Of a stretch of 64,000 nucleotides of DNA, positions 28,311-37,731 are shown in pieces. The position numbers and the translations under genes were made by a program. Source of the DNA: DASUBN01 sp035465695 (lineage in GTDB: Bacteria; Pseudomonadota; Gammaproteobacteria; Natronospirales; REEB76); assembly GCA_035465695.1 (NCBI GenBank), contig DATIVR010000057.1:13358-77357 (forward strand), written 5' to 3'. The notes beneath the pieces were generated by a model that had not been told where the DNA came from, did not search any database, and worked only from the letters and a program-made list of their open reading frames with translations. The number at the start of each line of letters is the position of its first letter. Within the stretch, counting starts at the first letter, position 1.

Positions 28311-28820
28311 TCATGACAGGCTCTGCAGATAGCGGAAAAGTTCCCGGTAATGTCGCGGTGGGCGACCACCCGCAGCTTCCGCGGCGGCGTCCCGGATCAG
28401 CCGGCGCAGATGCTGGCGATCCGCCTCCGGGTGGCGCTCCAGGAATTCAGCCAGGGCCGCGTCGCCCTCGTTGATGAGCCGCTCCCGCCAGCGTTCGTTC
28501 TCCTGGAAGCGGGCCTTGGAGACCCGGTCGGCGCCGCGGATCCGCTCCAGATAGTCGCGGATAGCCTGCACATCCTCAAGTCTGGAGAGGAGTCCGCCTA
28601 TATATTGACGCTGACGCTTCTGTGCGCCGTGGCTGCTGATGCGGCGCGCCAGCGCGATGGCGTCGGCGAGCTTCTCCGGCAGCGCGAGTTCGGCCAGCTT
28701 GTCCGGGGGCAATTTGACCAATTCCTCGCCCAAGTCCTGCAACTCCTGCATCTCGCGCTTGAGCTGGGACTTGTTGGGGCGTTCGGCCAGGCGATCTTCG
28801 CTGTCGTCAGGGTCTTGCAT
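28311..28820 (-). CDS. darP: Ribosome-associated protein DarP (YjgA)
   Basis: Small basic/acidic helical protein of the DUF615 family that binds the 50S subunit and helps its late maturation. The core is recognised by PNKSQLKREMQELQDLGEEL, the helical KLPPDKLAELALPEKL and a C-terminal EFLERHPEADRQHLRRLI. The ATG at 28818-28820 is chosen; a longer open frame reaches 28913 but overlaps the divergent tldE. 169 residues, normal. The darP/tldE head-to-head pair is a standard gammaproteobacterial arrangement. Confidence 0.92.
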   Translation of the reverse strand: MQDPDDSEDRLAERPNKSQLKREMQELQDLGEELVKLPPDKLAELALPEKLADAIALARRISSHGAQKRQRQYIGGLLSRLEDVQAIRDYLERIRGADRVSKARFQENERWRERLINEGDAALAEFLERHPEADRQHLRRLIRDAAAEAAGGRPPRHYRELFRYLQSLS

Positions 28821-28858
28821 AGTAGAATGGCCGTCCGACGCACGACGAGAGAGAAGCA

Positions 28859-30208
28859 GTGGCGGCAGCGGTCCATGATACACCGGGCGTGACACAGGCG
28901 GACCTGCAGGCACTCGCTGAGGAAGCGATCCGCGAGGCGAAGAAACTGGGTGCCAGCCAGGCGGAAGCAGGCGCGAGCGTGGATGCCGGCTTGAGCCTCA
29001 CAGTACGCCTGGGCGAGGTGGAGACGCTGGAACACCAGCGTGACCGCGGCTTGGGCCTGACCGTCTACTTCGGGACTCGCAAGGGTTCCGCCAGCACCGC
29101 CGACTTCTCCCTCGCTGCGATCCACGAGAGCGTGCGCGCCGCCTGCAGCATCGCCCGTTACACCGCCGAAGACCCTTGCGCCGGCCTGGCGGATGCGGCC
29201 TTGATGGCCAAACATATCCCTGACCTGGACCTGGATCATCCATGGGATCCGGACCCGGAGCTGGTGACAGACATGGCGCGGCGCTGCGAGGACGCGGCGC
29301 GTGCCTTCGATCCCCGTATCGAGAACTCCGAGGGCGCCAGTGTCACGACCCACCGCGGCACCAGGGTGTATGCCAACAGTCACGGATTCGCCGGCGGCTA
29401 CCCCAGCACCAGCTACAGCATCACCTGCTCGGTGGTGGGCAAGTCCGGTGACAGCATGCAGCGTGACTACTGGTACTCGGTGGCGCGCGATGTGAAGGAT
29501 CTCGAAGCCGTGGACGCTGTGGGCCGCAAGGCGGCGCAGCGCACCGTGGCGCGCCTCGGCGCACGGCGTATCTCCACCCGCAAGGCGCCGGTGCTGTACG
29601 TGCCGGAGTTGGCGCGCGGCCTGGTGGGCCACTATCTCGCGGCCATGCGCGGCGGCGCCCAATACCGGCGCGCCACGTTCCTGCTGGATGCGGAAGGCCA
29701 GCGGGTGTTCCCGGAGTTCGTCCAGATGTCAGAGCGCCCACTCATCAAAGGTGGGCTGGCCAGCGCAGCCTTCGATGGCGAAGGGGTCGCCACCACGGAC
29801 AAGGAGCTGGTGGACAAAGGAGTCGCCGCCACCTATCTGCTGGACAGTTATTCGGCGCGCAGGCTCAAGCGCCAGACCAACGGCCATGCCGGCGGCGTGC
29901 GTAACCTGATCGTGCGGCCGGGCGAACTGGGGTTCGATGCACTGTTGAAGCAGATGGGCACCGGCCTCGTGGTGACCGAGCTCCTGGGCCAAGGTGTCAA
30001 CGGGGTCACCGGCGACTATTCCCGCGGCGCATCCGGTTTCTGGGTGGAGAACGGCGCCCTGGCGTACCCGGTGGAGGAAGTCACCATCGCCGGCAATCTC
30101 AAGGACATCTTCAAGGGCGTCGCCGCGATCGGGAATGACGTCGATATACGCGGTGGCATCCAGACAGGCTCTATCCTCATCGAAGAGATGACCATCGCCG
30201 GTGAATAG
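28859..30208 (+). CDS. pmbA: TldE (PmbA) metalloprotease subunit
   Basis: Non-catalytic partner of TldD; the heterodimer encloses the protease chamber. The fold is shared with TldD but the HExxxH motif is absent, as expected for TldE. Typical parts are LEHQRDRGLGLTVYFG, HGFAGGYPSTSYSITCS and the C-terminal NGALAYPVEEVTIAGNL followed by the IGNDVD loop. The start is GTG 28859 (GAGAG nine bases upstream) or GTG 28889. A -10-like TAGAAT stands at 28823-28828 in the 38-base divergent gap with darP. 449 residues. Confidence 0.94.
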   Translation: MAAAVHDTPGVTQADLQALAEEAIREAKKLGASQAEAGASVDAGLSLTVRLGEVETLEHQRDRGLGLTVYFGTRKGSASTADFSLAAIHESVRAACSIARYTAEDPCAGLADAALMAKHIPDLDLDHPWDPDPELVTDMARRCEDAARAFDPRIENSEGASVTTHRGTRVYANSHGFAGGYPSTSYSITCSVVGKSGDSMQRDYWYSVARDVKDLEAVDAVGRKAAQRTVARLGARRISTRKAPVLYVPELARGLVGHYLAAMRGGAQYRRATFLLDAEGQRVFPEFVQMSERPLIKGGLASAAFDGEGVATTDKELVDKGVAATYLLDSYSARRLKRQTNGHAGGVRNLIVRPGELGFDALLKQMGTGLVVTELLGQGVNGVTGDYSRGASGFWVENGALAYPVEEVTIAGNLKDIFKGVAAIGNDVDIRGGIQTGSILIEEMTIAGE

Positions 30209-30220
30209 AAGGAGACGGAC

Positions 30221-31258
30221 ATGCGTTCCTTGCTATGTGGTATCGCGCTGCTATTGCCCGTATTGAGCATGGCTGCCCCCACTCCCATCCATGCGGCCGA
30301 TCATCCTGTCGCCATCGTCATCCATGGCGGTGCCGGCACCATCAGCCGCAAGGACATGACGCCTCAGCAAGACAAGGCTTATCGCGCCGCGCTCAAGCAG
30401 GCGCTGGAAGCGGGCTACGCGGTGCTAAAGCAGGGCGGCAGGAGCCTGGATGCCGTGCAGGCGGCGATCCGCGTGATGGAGGACGATCCGCTGTTCAATG
30501 CCGGCAAGGGCGCGGTCTTTGATCATGAAGGCAAGAACGAGTTGGACGCCGCCATCATGGACGGCACCACGCTCAAGGCGGGCGCCGTGGCAGGGGTCCA
30601 GCACATCAAGAATCCGATCGACCTGGCGCGGCTGGTGATGGAGAAGACGCCCCATGTGCTCCTGATCGGCGCGGGCGCCGAGGAGTTCGCGAAGTCCGAG
30701 GGTATGGCCTTGGTTCCACAGAGCTATTTCTTCACCCAGCACCGCTGGGACGAACTGCAGAAAGCCCTGAAGGAAGAGCAGGCGGGCAAGGGTGGCAGCG
30801 GCAAGGACGACTATCCCGGAACCAGCGGGCATGGATATGGCACCGTGGGTGCGGTAGCGCTCGATCGGTACGGCGACCTGGCCGCGGGGACTTCGACCGG
30901 CGGCCTCACCAACAAGTACTACGGCCGCGTCGGAGACTCGCCCGTCATCGGTGCCGGCACCTATGCCAACAGCCGGACCTGCGGTGTGTCCGGCACCGGC
31001 ACGGGGGAGTTCTTCATGCGTCTGGATTTGGCCAAGACCATCTCCGACCTGATGTTGTACAAGGGAATGACCGTGCAGCAGGCGGCGGACCAACTGGTGC
31101 TGCACGACTTGGTGGATTTGGGCGGCATGGACACCGGTGGCGCCATCGTCATGGATCACGACGGCAACATCCGTATGCCATTCAACACCGAAGGCATGTA
31201 TCGCGGTTACATCGATACCTCGGGCAAGGAAGTTGTGGCAATCTATAACGATGAGTGA
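30221..31258 (+). CDS. Exported isoaspartyl peptidase / L-asparaginase (Ntn hydrolase)
   Basis: Plant-type asparaginase family enzyme that cleaves beta-aspartyl dipeptides and asparagine. It is made as one chain and self-cleaves before a threonine: here HGYGTVGAVALD, with Thr208 as the future N-terminal nucleophile. Substrate residues GTSTGG and GTGTGEFFMR follow. A signal peptide covers about residues 1-26 (LCGIALLLPVLSMAAPTPIHA), so a periplasmic location is expected. It lies 12 bases after pmbA and may be cotranscribed with it, combining two peptide-salvage activities. 345 residues. Confidence 0.92.
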   Translation: MRSLLCGIALLLPVLSMAAPTPIHAADHPVAIVIHGGAGTISRKDMTPQQDKAYRAALKQALEAGYAVLKQGGRSLDAVQAAIRVMEDDPLFNAGKGAVFDHEGKNELDAAIMDGTTLKAGAVAGVQHIKNPIDLARLVMEKTPHVLLIGAGAEEFAKSEGMALVPQSYFFTQHRWDELQKALKEEQAGKGGSGKDDYPGTSGHGYGTVGAVALDRYGDLAAGTSTGGLTNKYYGRVGDSPVIGAGTYANSRTCGVSGTGTGEFFMRLDLAKTISDLMLYKGMTVQQAADQLVLHDLVDLGGMDTGGAIVMDHDGNIRMPFNTEGMYRGYIDTSGKEVVAIYNDE

Positions 31259-31292
31259 GCGCTAAGGCTCATCAACTTCAGGGGAGTTGGTA

Positions 31293-31709
31293 ATGGGATA
31301 TTTTCACATCAACATCTTCGCGGTGGTGGTCGCGGCCATAGTGGCTTTCGGCATCGGCGCCCTGTGGTACTCGCCGTTCCTGTTCGCCAAGCAGTGGCTG
31401 GAGTTCAACGGCTACGGACCGGAGAAGTTACAGGCCATGCGCAAGGATGCCGCGCGTGCTTACGGTATCTCCTTCGTCTGTTATCTGGTGATGGCAGCCG
31501 CCTTCGACGTGCTGGTCCGGATTACCCATATCCAGGCAGTGCTGGGGGGCGCCAAACTGGGTTTCCTGCTCTGGGTCGGGTTCGTGGCTGCCACCGGGCT
31601 GGTGGCCAAGGTGTATTCCGGCAAGCCCTTCAGGGCTTTCGCCCTGGATGCGGGTTACCAGCTGGTCTATCTCGTCGCCATGGGACTCATCCTGGTGGCT
31701 TGGCACTAG
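31293..31709 (+). CDS. DUF1761-family membrane protein
   Basis: A 138-residue protein with four predicted membrane helices: INIFAVVVAAIVAFGIGALWYS, a second near residue 58, LGFLLWVGFVAATGL and LVYLVAMGLILVAW. The opening GALWYSPFLFAKQW matches the DUF1761 family, whose function is unknown. ATG 31293 is chosen because AGGGGAG stands six bases before it; the frame begins two codons earlier with a TTG. A strong intrinsic terminator follows. Confidence 0.8.
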   Translation: MGYFHINIFAVVVAAIVAFGIGALWYSPFLFAKQWLEFNGYGPEKLQAMRKDAARAYGISFVCYLVMAAAFDVLVRITHIQAVLGGAKLGFLLWVGFVAATGLVAKVYSGKPFRAFALDAGYQLVYLVAMGLILVAWH

Positions 31710-31731
31710 TTCGACCATCCCGGGCATGCTG

Positions 31732-31766
31732 AAAACGGCGCCGGAAGGCGCCGTTTCGCTTTCTAC
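31732..31766 (+). terminator. Intrinsic terminator after the DUF1761 gene
   Basis: AAACGGCGCC (31733-31742), a GGAA tetraloop and the exact complement GGCGCCGTTT (31747-31756), followed by a short T-rich run. It closes the pmbA-asparaginase-DUF1761 group. Confidence 0.85.
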
Positions 31767-31776
31767 ATAACCCCGT

Positions 31777-31805
31777 TTGACGTTTTGAGACCTGCGTCAT
31801 GTAAC
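31777..31805 (+). promoter_or_regulatory. Putative sigma-70 promoter for the NERD-like gene
   Basis: TTGACG (31777-31782), a 17-base spacer and TGTAAC (31800-31805), placed between the terminator and the NERD-like gene. The -35 is five of six and the -10 four of six to consensus. The leader would be about 45 bases. Confidence 0.5.
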
Positions 31806-31855
31806 CAGAGTGACAGACAGGGATAATCAGCGCCCTGGGATAAGGGGTGCTTTCC

Positions 31856-32725
31856 ATGTTGCCATTCTGGATCAACTTGCTCACGGCCTCCGTGTTCACG
31901 GGCGCCATCGTCTGGGGACTCGCCTGGCTCTTATCGCGTGCTGCCCCCTGGCTGCGCTTCAAGGGCGCTTTCGCCGACCTGGTACAGAACACTGCGGGGG
32001 CGTCGGCGCGCCGGGTATTGCGTGACAAGGAACGGGACTTGCTGCTGCTTGGCTGCGCCGCCCTGAGCGCCATCACGGCCTGCCTGGTGCTCTGCATCTA
32101 TCTGGTGCCGCGCCTGACAGGAGTCTGGATGTGGGTGCTGTTCGCGCCGGCCTGCCTGCTCTTCATCGCCTGGTGGGTGTTCCTGGTGCGGGATCTGCGC
32201 CGCTGGCTGGAACGGCGCTTCGCGGCGCGCGCCCAGGCAGCGTTCGCTGGAGCCTTGGCACGTCTCAACTTGCAGGGTCACCGGGTATTCCATGACGTCA
32301 GGCTGGGTGACATCACCCTCGACCACGTAGTGATGGGCCCCAAGGGCTTGTTCGCCATCCGGTTGGTGGCGCGGCCGCCCAAGCGCGGCGCCGAGACGGT
32401 GGTGCGCATCAACGGCCGTTCCATCGAGTTCCAGGACGGCTTCGCCCTGTTGGACGCCATCGCCATGGCAGAGCGGGGCGCGCGGGCCTTGAGCGACATG
32501 CAGGTCAAGGGCCTGAGTCACCGCCTGCACGTGCTGCCGGTGGTGGCGGTGCCGGGCTGGGAGATCGCGCCCGCCCAAGGCCAGGCGGGAGAGACTTTCC
32601 TGGCCAACGAGAAGACCGCCATGCTGCTATTGCGGGCCAGCAAGCCCGCTGACTATCTCATGGACACGGACCTCGGCCCGCTGCAGGAATACCTGACGCG
32701 CGTGACGGTGGACCCCGGTCTCTGA
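31856..32725 (+). CDS. Membrane protein with NERD-like domain
   Basis: A 289-residue protein with three hydrophobic segments (LLTASVFTGAIVWGLAWLL; LLLLGCAALSAITACLVLCIY; MWVLFAPACLLFIAWWVFLV) and a cytoplasmic C-terminal domain from about residue 130. That domain contains LGDITLDHVVMGPKGLFAIRL, which resembles the DHVVVGPxGVFVIETK core of nuclease-related (NERD) domains, but the catalytic lysine position after the last strand is altered (RLVARPPKRG). Whether it cuts DNA is therefore open. ATG 31856 has AAGGGG eight bases upstream; GTG 31847 is possible. The stop is one base from the convergent hydrolase gene. Confidence 0.6.
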   Translation: MLPFWINLLTASVFTGAIVWGLAWLLSRAAPWLRFKGAFADLVQNTAGASARRVLRDKERDLLLLGCAALSAITACLVLCIYLVPRLTGVWMWVLFAPACLLFIAWWVFLVRDLRRWLERRFAARAQAAFAGALARLNLQGHRVFHDVRLGDITLDHVVMGPKGLFAIRLVARPPKRGAETVVRINGRSIEFQDGFALLDAIAMAERGARALSDMQVKGLSHRLHVLPVVAVPGWEIAPAQGQAGETFLANEKTAMLLLRASKPADYLMDTDLGPLQEYLTRVTVDPGL

Positions 32726-32726
32726 A

Positions 32727-33467
32727 TCAGCCCAAGTTGGCCTTGAGGAAGGCGATGGCATCCTGCCAGGCGATGGGTTCCACCTTCGGCGCGTAAGCAG
32801 GCCGCTCCTCGCATAGGAAGGCATGGCCGGCGCCGGGATACACCGACAGCATGTAGCGTTTCTTGAGGTCCGTCAGCGTCTTGGCGATGCGTGCATGTTC
32901 ATCGCCCGGGATGCCCTGGTCGTCTGCACCGTAGCCCAGGAAGATCGGGGCCTGCATGTCCTGCGCCTCACCGATGGGCGGGGTCCGGCCGAGGCGGTCG
33001 GGATGCGTGCCGGGGGCGATGCCGCCGCCGTAGAAGGCCACCGCGGCTTTCAGTCGCGTCGCATGGCGGCAATTCGACAGGAACGCCAAGCGGCCACCCA
33101 TACAGAAGCCGATGATGCCATGGGATCCTTCTTTGACGTCGGGCTGTCCGTCGAGCCAGTCCAGGGACTGGCCCACTTCCTCCACCAGTTGCGCATCCTT
33201 CAGGTTCGAGATCCGCTCGAGGATCTTCTGCATCTCGGAGTTGTAGGGGACCACTTCGCCATGGAAGTGGTCCGGCGCCAGCGCCACGAAGCCCGCCCTG
33301 GCCAGCCGTTTGCAGGCATTTTGGATGTGGCCGGTGACTCCGAAAGCCTCCATGATCACCACCACGCCGGGCCAGGGACCGTGGCCCTGGGGCCGCTCTA
33401 CGTAGCCTTCCAGGTCCGCGGCGATCTGCAAGTTGTTCTGTTTGTGCACGGTGGACTCCTGGCTCAT
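32727..33467 (-). CDS. Dienelactone hydrolase family protein
   Basis: An alpha/beta hydrolase of 246 residues with the cysteine nucleophile typical of dienelactone hydrolases: GFCMGG with Cys122, Asp in GADDQGIP and His in GAGHAFL. Glu40 in VIMEAFG is the residue that activates the cysteine in this family. There are no aromatic-degradation genes nearby, so the natural substrate is unknown. Its ATG overlaps the stop of the RND pump gene upstream by four bases, suggesting it is the last gene of the efflux operon on this strand. Confidence 0.85.
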   Translation of the reverse strand: MSQESTVHKQNNLQIAADLEGYVERPQGHGPWPGVVVIMEAFGVTGHIQNACKRLARAGFVALAPDHFHGEVVPYNSEMQKILERISNLKDAQLVEEVGQSLDWLDGQPDVKEGSHGIIGFCMGGRLAFLSNCRHATRLKAAVAFYGGGIAPGTHPDRLGRTPPIGEAQDMQAPIFLGYGADDQGIPGDEHARIAKTLTDLKKRYMLSVYPGAGHAFLCEERPAYAPKVEPIAWQDAIAFLKANLG

Positions 33468-36400
33468 TGATGTCCGGGCTGATGGGCGGCGTCGCCCGGT
33501 TCCGCGTTCACATCCAATTCACCGGCTTTGCCCAGCTTGGCCGAGAGATGCTCCATGGCCACGTAGAACGCGGGCGTCAGGAACAGGGTGAGCATCTGGG
33601 AGAAGATCAGGCCGCCTACGGTGGCGATGCCGAGGCCGCGCCGCGCCTCCGCACCCATGCCGAGGCCCAGGGCGATGGGCAAGGTGCCGAGGATCGCCGC
33701 CATGGTGGTCATCATGATGGGGCGGAAGCGCACCAGGCATGCCTCGATGATCGCGTCACGGGCTGAGAGCCCCTTCTCACGGCGGACCTGCAGCGCGAAG
33801 TCCACCATGATGATGCCGTTCTTCTTCACCAGGCCCACCAGCATGATGAGGCCCACGAAGCTGAAGATATTGAGTTCCTCGCCGAACAGCAGCAACGAGA
33901 GCAGCGCGCCCACCATGGCCAGCGGCAGCGCCGTGAGGATGGTGATGGGGTGGATGAAGTGTTCGTAGAGGATCGCCAGCACCATGTAGATCACCAGGAT
34001 GGTGACCAAGAGCAGGATCGGCAGGTCCACCATGGATTGTTTGAAGGTCTGGGCATTGCCGGCGAAGTTGCCGGTTACATCAGAGGGCAGGCTGCGTGAG
34101 GCGAGGGCTTCGATCTTCGAGGTCACATCCCCCAGCGACAGCCCGGGCCGCAGGTTGAAGGACATCGTCACCGCCGGCAGCTGCGCGTAGTGACTCACCT
34201 GCAGCGGACCCACGCCCTGAGTGATGTCCGCCACTGCGCGTAACGGCACCAGGTTGTTGTTGCTGCCACGCACGTAGAGTGCATTGAGTGCGCCCACGTC
34301 GGTCTGGTACTGCGGGGCGAGTTGCAGCATCACCCAATATTCGTTGGTCGGTCCATAGATGGTGGAGACCTGCTGGCCGCCGTAGGCGGCGTTGAGCACG
34401 GATTGCACCTCTTCGGCGCTCACCCCCAGGCTGGACGCGGCTTCGCGGTTGATGTGCACGTTGATCTGGGGATTGTCCAGCTGCAGGTCGGAGCTCACAT
34501 CCTGCACGCCTGGCACCTTGGCAAGGTCGCGCTCGAACCTGGACGCGGCCGGGTAAAGGGTGTCCGTGTCAGGGCCCTGCAACACGAACTGGTATTGGGC
34601 GTTGCTGCCGATGGACCCGACGTTGATGGCCAGCGGATTCTGGAAGAACACCTGCATGTCATGCACGGGCTGCACCGCCTTGCGCAGCTCCTCCAGGATG
34701 TCGTCGGCTTTCTTGCGCTCATGCATCGGCTTGAGTCCGATGAACATGCGGCCGACATTGTTCCCGCTGGTGCCACCGAAGCCCTGGCCGGCGCTGGACA
34801 TGAGCGCCTGCACCCCGGGGTTCTGCTGCACGATCTTGGCGACCCTCTGCTCCATGCCGTTGAGTTGGTCGAAGGTGATGCCCTCAGGGGCCTGGGTGTT
34901 GGCCAGCACCTGCCCGGTGTCCTCGCTGGGGATGAACCCTTTCGGCACCAGGGCGAACAGGATGAAGGTGAGCACCAGGATCAGACCGCCGACGCCCAGC
35001 ATGGTGCGCCAGTGATCCACCGCCCAGGTGAGCGATACCCGGTACAGCTCCCGCAAGTCGTCGAACCCCTTCTCCAGCACGTTGTAGAGCTTGCCGTGGC
35101 GCCCGCTCTCCTTGATGAAACGCGAGCACAGCATCGGGGTGAGAGTCAGAGATACGAAACCGGATATGAGGATGGCGATGCCCACCGTCATGGCGAACTC
35201 GCTGAACAGCCGGCCGATGATGCCACCCATGAACAGGATCGGGATGAACACCGCCACCAGCGACAGTGTCATGGAGACCACGGTGAAGCCGATCTCCTGG
35301 CTGCCGAGGAGCGCGGCACGCATGCTGGGCTCACCGTGCTCCCGGAAGCGCACGATGTTCTCCAGCACTACGATGGCGTCGTCCACCACGAAACCGACCG
35401 CCAAGGTGAGCGCCATGAGGGACAGGTTGTCGAGGCTGAAGCCAGCCAGCTGCATGATGGCGAAGGTCCCGATCACGGAGGTCGGCAATGCCAGCGCGCT
35501 GATCAAGGTGGCGCGCAGGTTGCGTAGGAACATGAAGATCACGGCCACCACCAGCACGATGGCCAGGAGCAGGGTGGTGCGCACGTCGCCTATGGAACCC
35601 TTGATGAAATCGGCACGGTTGTACAGCACGTGGATGACGGCATCGCCGGGCGCGGCGCGGGTCAAGGCCGGCAGCAGTGCCTTCACCCGATCCGACACCG
35701 CCACCGTGTTGGCACCGGGCTGGCGTTTCACCGCCAGCACCACTGCCGGGCGCATGCGGCCATGGTCGTCAGCGGCGTCGGAGAACGTGGTCAGCTGCTT
35801 GTTCTGCTGCACCCCGTCCACGGCGGTGGCCACGTCCGACAGATGCACCGGTGCGCCATTCTGGTAGGCGACGATCATCTGGTTGTAGGCCGCGGCGTCC
35901 TTGAGCTGACCATCGCTTTGGACGGTGTAGGTATGGTTGCTGCCGTAGAGGGTGCCGGAGGGCAGGTTGGTGTTGTTGGTCTGGATCGCCTGGATGAGTT
36001 GGTCCATCGACAGGCCGCGCGCCGACAGTGCGTAGGGATTGACGTTGATCCGCGCCGCATATTGATAGGAGCCGAACACCAGCACCTGGGCGACGCCGTT
36101 GATCTGGGACAGCTGTTCGGCGACGCGGGTCTCCGCGAACTCGTCCAGCTGTGTGAGCGGTACACTGTCGCCGGTGATGGCGAGATAGATGATGCCGTAA
36201 TCCGCCGGATTCACCTTGCGCAAGGTGGGCGGCGAAGGCATGTTCACCGGCAACTGGCGGATGCTCTGGGAGATGGCGGTCTGCACGTCCTGGGCTGCGG
36301 CATCGATGTTGCGCGACAGGTCGAACTGCAGGGTGATGTTGGTGTTGCCGGTGGAGTTGGTGGAGTTCATGGAGGTCACACCGGCGATGGTGCTGAACTG

Positions 36401-36607
36401 CCGCTCCAAAGGCGTTGCCACCGAGGCCGCCATGGTCTCCGGGTTGGCCCCCGGCAGGTTGGCGCTCACGTTGATGGTCGGGAAATCCACGCTCGGCAGC
36501 TCGCTGACCGGAAGCCTGAAATAGGCGAACAAGCCGAATACCAGCAAGCCGGCCATGACCACGGTGGTCATGACGGGACGATGGATGAACGGCGCGGACA
36601 GGTTCAT
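33464..36607 (-). CDS. Multidrug RND permease, MdtB/MdtC-like
   Basis: Inner-membrane proton antiporter of the HAE-1 group, 1047 residues. The N-terminus NLSAPFIHRPVMTTVVMAGL and LPVSELPSVDFPTINVSANLPGA are close to the MdtB/MdtC branch. Transmembrane segment 4 carries FVVDDAIVVLENIVRFRE with the paired aspartates used for proton relay. There is one RND gene, where E. coli mdtABC has two. It follows the adaptor gene with a four-base overlap and precedes the hydrolase in the same way. Confidence 0.92.
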   Translation of the reverse strand: MNLSAPFIHRPVMTTVVMAGLLVFGLFAYFRLPVSELPSVDFPTINVSANLPGANPETMAASVATPLERQFSTIAGVTSMNSTNSTGNTNITLQFDLSRNIDAAAQDVQTAISQSIRQLPVNMPSPPTLRKVNPADYGIIYLAITGDSVPLTQLDEFAETRVAEQLSQINGVAQVLVFGSYQYAARINVNPYALSARGLSMDQLIQAIQTNNTNLPSGTLYGSNHTYTVQSDGQLKDAAAYNQMIVAYQNGAPVHLSDVATAVDGVQQNKQLTTFSDAADDHGRMRPAVVLAVKRQPGANTVAVSDRVKALLPALTRAAPGDAVIHVLYNRADFIKGSIGDVRTTLLLAIVLVVAVIFMFLRNLRATLISALALPTSVIGTFAIMQLAGFSLDNLSLMALTLAVGFVVDDAIVVLENIVRFREHGEPSMRAALLGSQEIGFTVVSMTLSLVAVFIPILFMGGIIGRLFSEFAMTVGIAILISGFVSLTLTPMLCSRFIKESGRHGKLYNVLEKGFDDLRELYRVSLTWAVDHWRTMLGVGGLILVLTFILFALVPKGFIPSEDTGQVLANTQAPEGITFDQLNGMEQRVAKIVQQNPGVQALMSSAGQGFGGTSGNNVGRMFIGLKPMHERKKADDILEELRKAVQPVHDMQVFFQNPLAINVGSIGSNAQYQFVLQGPDTDTLYPAASRFERDLAKVPGVQDVSSDLQLDNPQINVHINREAASSLGVSAEEVQSVLNAAYGGQQVSTIYGPTNEYWVMLQLAPQYQTDVGALNALYVRGSNNNLVPLRAVADITQGVGPLQVSHYAQLPAVTMSFNLRPGLSLGDVTSKIEALASRSLPSDVTGNFAGNAQTFKQSMVDLPILLLVTILVIYMVLAILYEHFIHPITILTALPLAMVGALLSLLLFGEELNIFSFVGLIMLVGLVKKNGIIMVDFALQVRREKGLSARDAIIEACLVRFRPIMMTTMAAILGTLPIALGLGMGAEARRGLGIATVGGLIFSQMLTLFLTPAFYVAMEHLSAKLGKAGELDVNAEPGDAAHQPGHQ

Positions 36608-37731
36608 GGGCGGGAGCCGGGGACGTCGATCTCGGGCTTGGGCTCGCTGCCCACCGGCGCGGCGCTCACATGGATGCCGGGCCGCAGGTTGCGCGGCACC
36701 GCGGTCACCAGGAGGTCGCCGCCTTCCAGGCCCGACGCCACCACTGCTACATCGCCCACGGTCCGGTCAACCTTGATGGGTTGCTGCTCGGCGACACCGT
36801 TCTTCACCAGGTAGACGTAGTTGCCGGACTGCCCGGTGAGGACCGCGCTTTGCGGTATCACCACGGCGTCCTGCTGCAGGGCCAGCTGCAGGGTCACGCC
36901 CACGTACTGGCCGGGCCAGAGCTGTTCCTGCCTGTTGGGCAGGCTGGCCTTGAACATCACGGTACCGGTGGCCGCATTGACCGTGTTGTCGATGAAGACC
37001 AGCTTGCCATCATCGAGATTGCCGGTGCCGTCCTCGCGGGTGATGGTGACCTTGAGGGTGTGCTTGGCGTCGTATCCACGCACCTGGGGCAGGAACTGCT
37101 GGGCCAGCTGGAACTGCACCTGGATCGGCTGCATCTGGTTGACCGCAACCAGCGGCGTGGCATCGGTGGGCGCCACGATGTTGCCAGACTTCACCGACAG
37201 ACTGCCGGTGCGGCCGGCGATGGGGGCGCGGATCTCCGTATAGGAAAGGTTGATCTGGGCCTGCTGGTAGGCAGCCTGGGCCTGATCGGCCGTCGCGCGT
37301 GCGTTCTCGTATTCCTGCGGTGTGGCGAAGTCCTGCTTGGCCAGCGGTTCCAGGCGGTCGGCGTTGGCTTTGGCGTTCTCCCACGCAGCCTTGGCCGAGG
37401 CGAGCGCTGCCTGGAACGGCGCCGGATCGATGAGGAACAGCTTCTGACCCGCCGCGACGTTCTGGCCTTCGGTGAAGTAGACCTGCTTCAGCATGCCCGA
37501 GACCTGGGGATGGATCAGCACCGAGTGCGCGGATACCACCTGTCCCACCGCGGTGAGCGTCACGGGCATGGGCTGTACTTTGGCCTGGCCCATCGACACC
37601 ACCAGGTTGTCGACCTGCACGTGGCGGCGGCTGTTGCGCACGTTGCTCCATACCCGCAGCACCACCAGCACCACGAGGATGGCGGCGATCCCACCGATGA
37701 TCCAGAAGGCTTTGCGCTTTGCCGTACTCAC
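36604..37731 (-). CDS. Periplasmic adaptor of RND pump, MdtA-like
   Basis: Membrane-fusion protein of 375 residues with an N-terminal signal anchor (AFWIIGGIAAILVVLVVLRVW) and no lipobox. Barrel-sandwich halves flank a helical hairpin rich in Ala/Gln (about residues 110-170); the second half reads YTEIRAPIAGRTGSLSV. The C-terminal part is Pro/Lys-rich. It connects the permease at 33464 with the outer-membrane channel at 37728; all three genes overlap by four bases. Confidence 0.9.
   Translation of the reverse strand: MSTAKRKAFWIIGGIAAILVVLVVLRVWSNVRNSRRHVQVDNLVVSMGQAKVQPMPVTLTAVGQVVSAHSVLIHPQVSGMLKQVYFTEGQNVAAGQKLFLIDPAPFQAALASAKAAWENAKANADRLEPLAKQDFATPQEYENARATADQAQAAYQQAQINLSYTEIRAPIAGRTGSLSVKSGNIVAPTDATPLVAVNQMQPIQVQFQLAQQFLPQVRGYDAKHTLKVTITREDGTGNLDDGKLVFIDNTVNAATGTVMFKASLPNRQEQLWPGQYVGVTLQLALQQDAVVIPQSAVLTGQSGNYVYLVKNGVAEQQPIKVDRTVGDVAVVASGLEGGDLLVTAVPRNLRPGIHVSAAPVGSEPKPEIDVPGSRP

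Noticed and set aside
28821..28913. Extended start of darP at 28913, giving 200 residues
   Set aside because: The extra 31 residues have no family similarity and would overlap the start of the divergent pmbA; the ATG at 28820 matches the family N-terminus.
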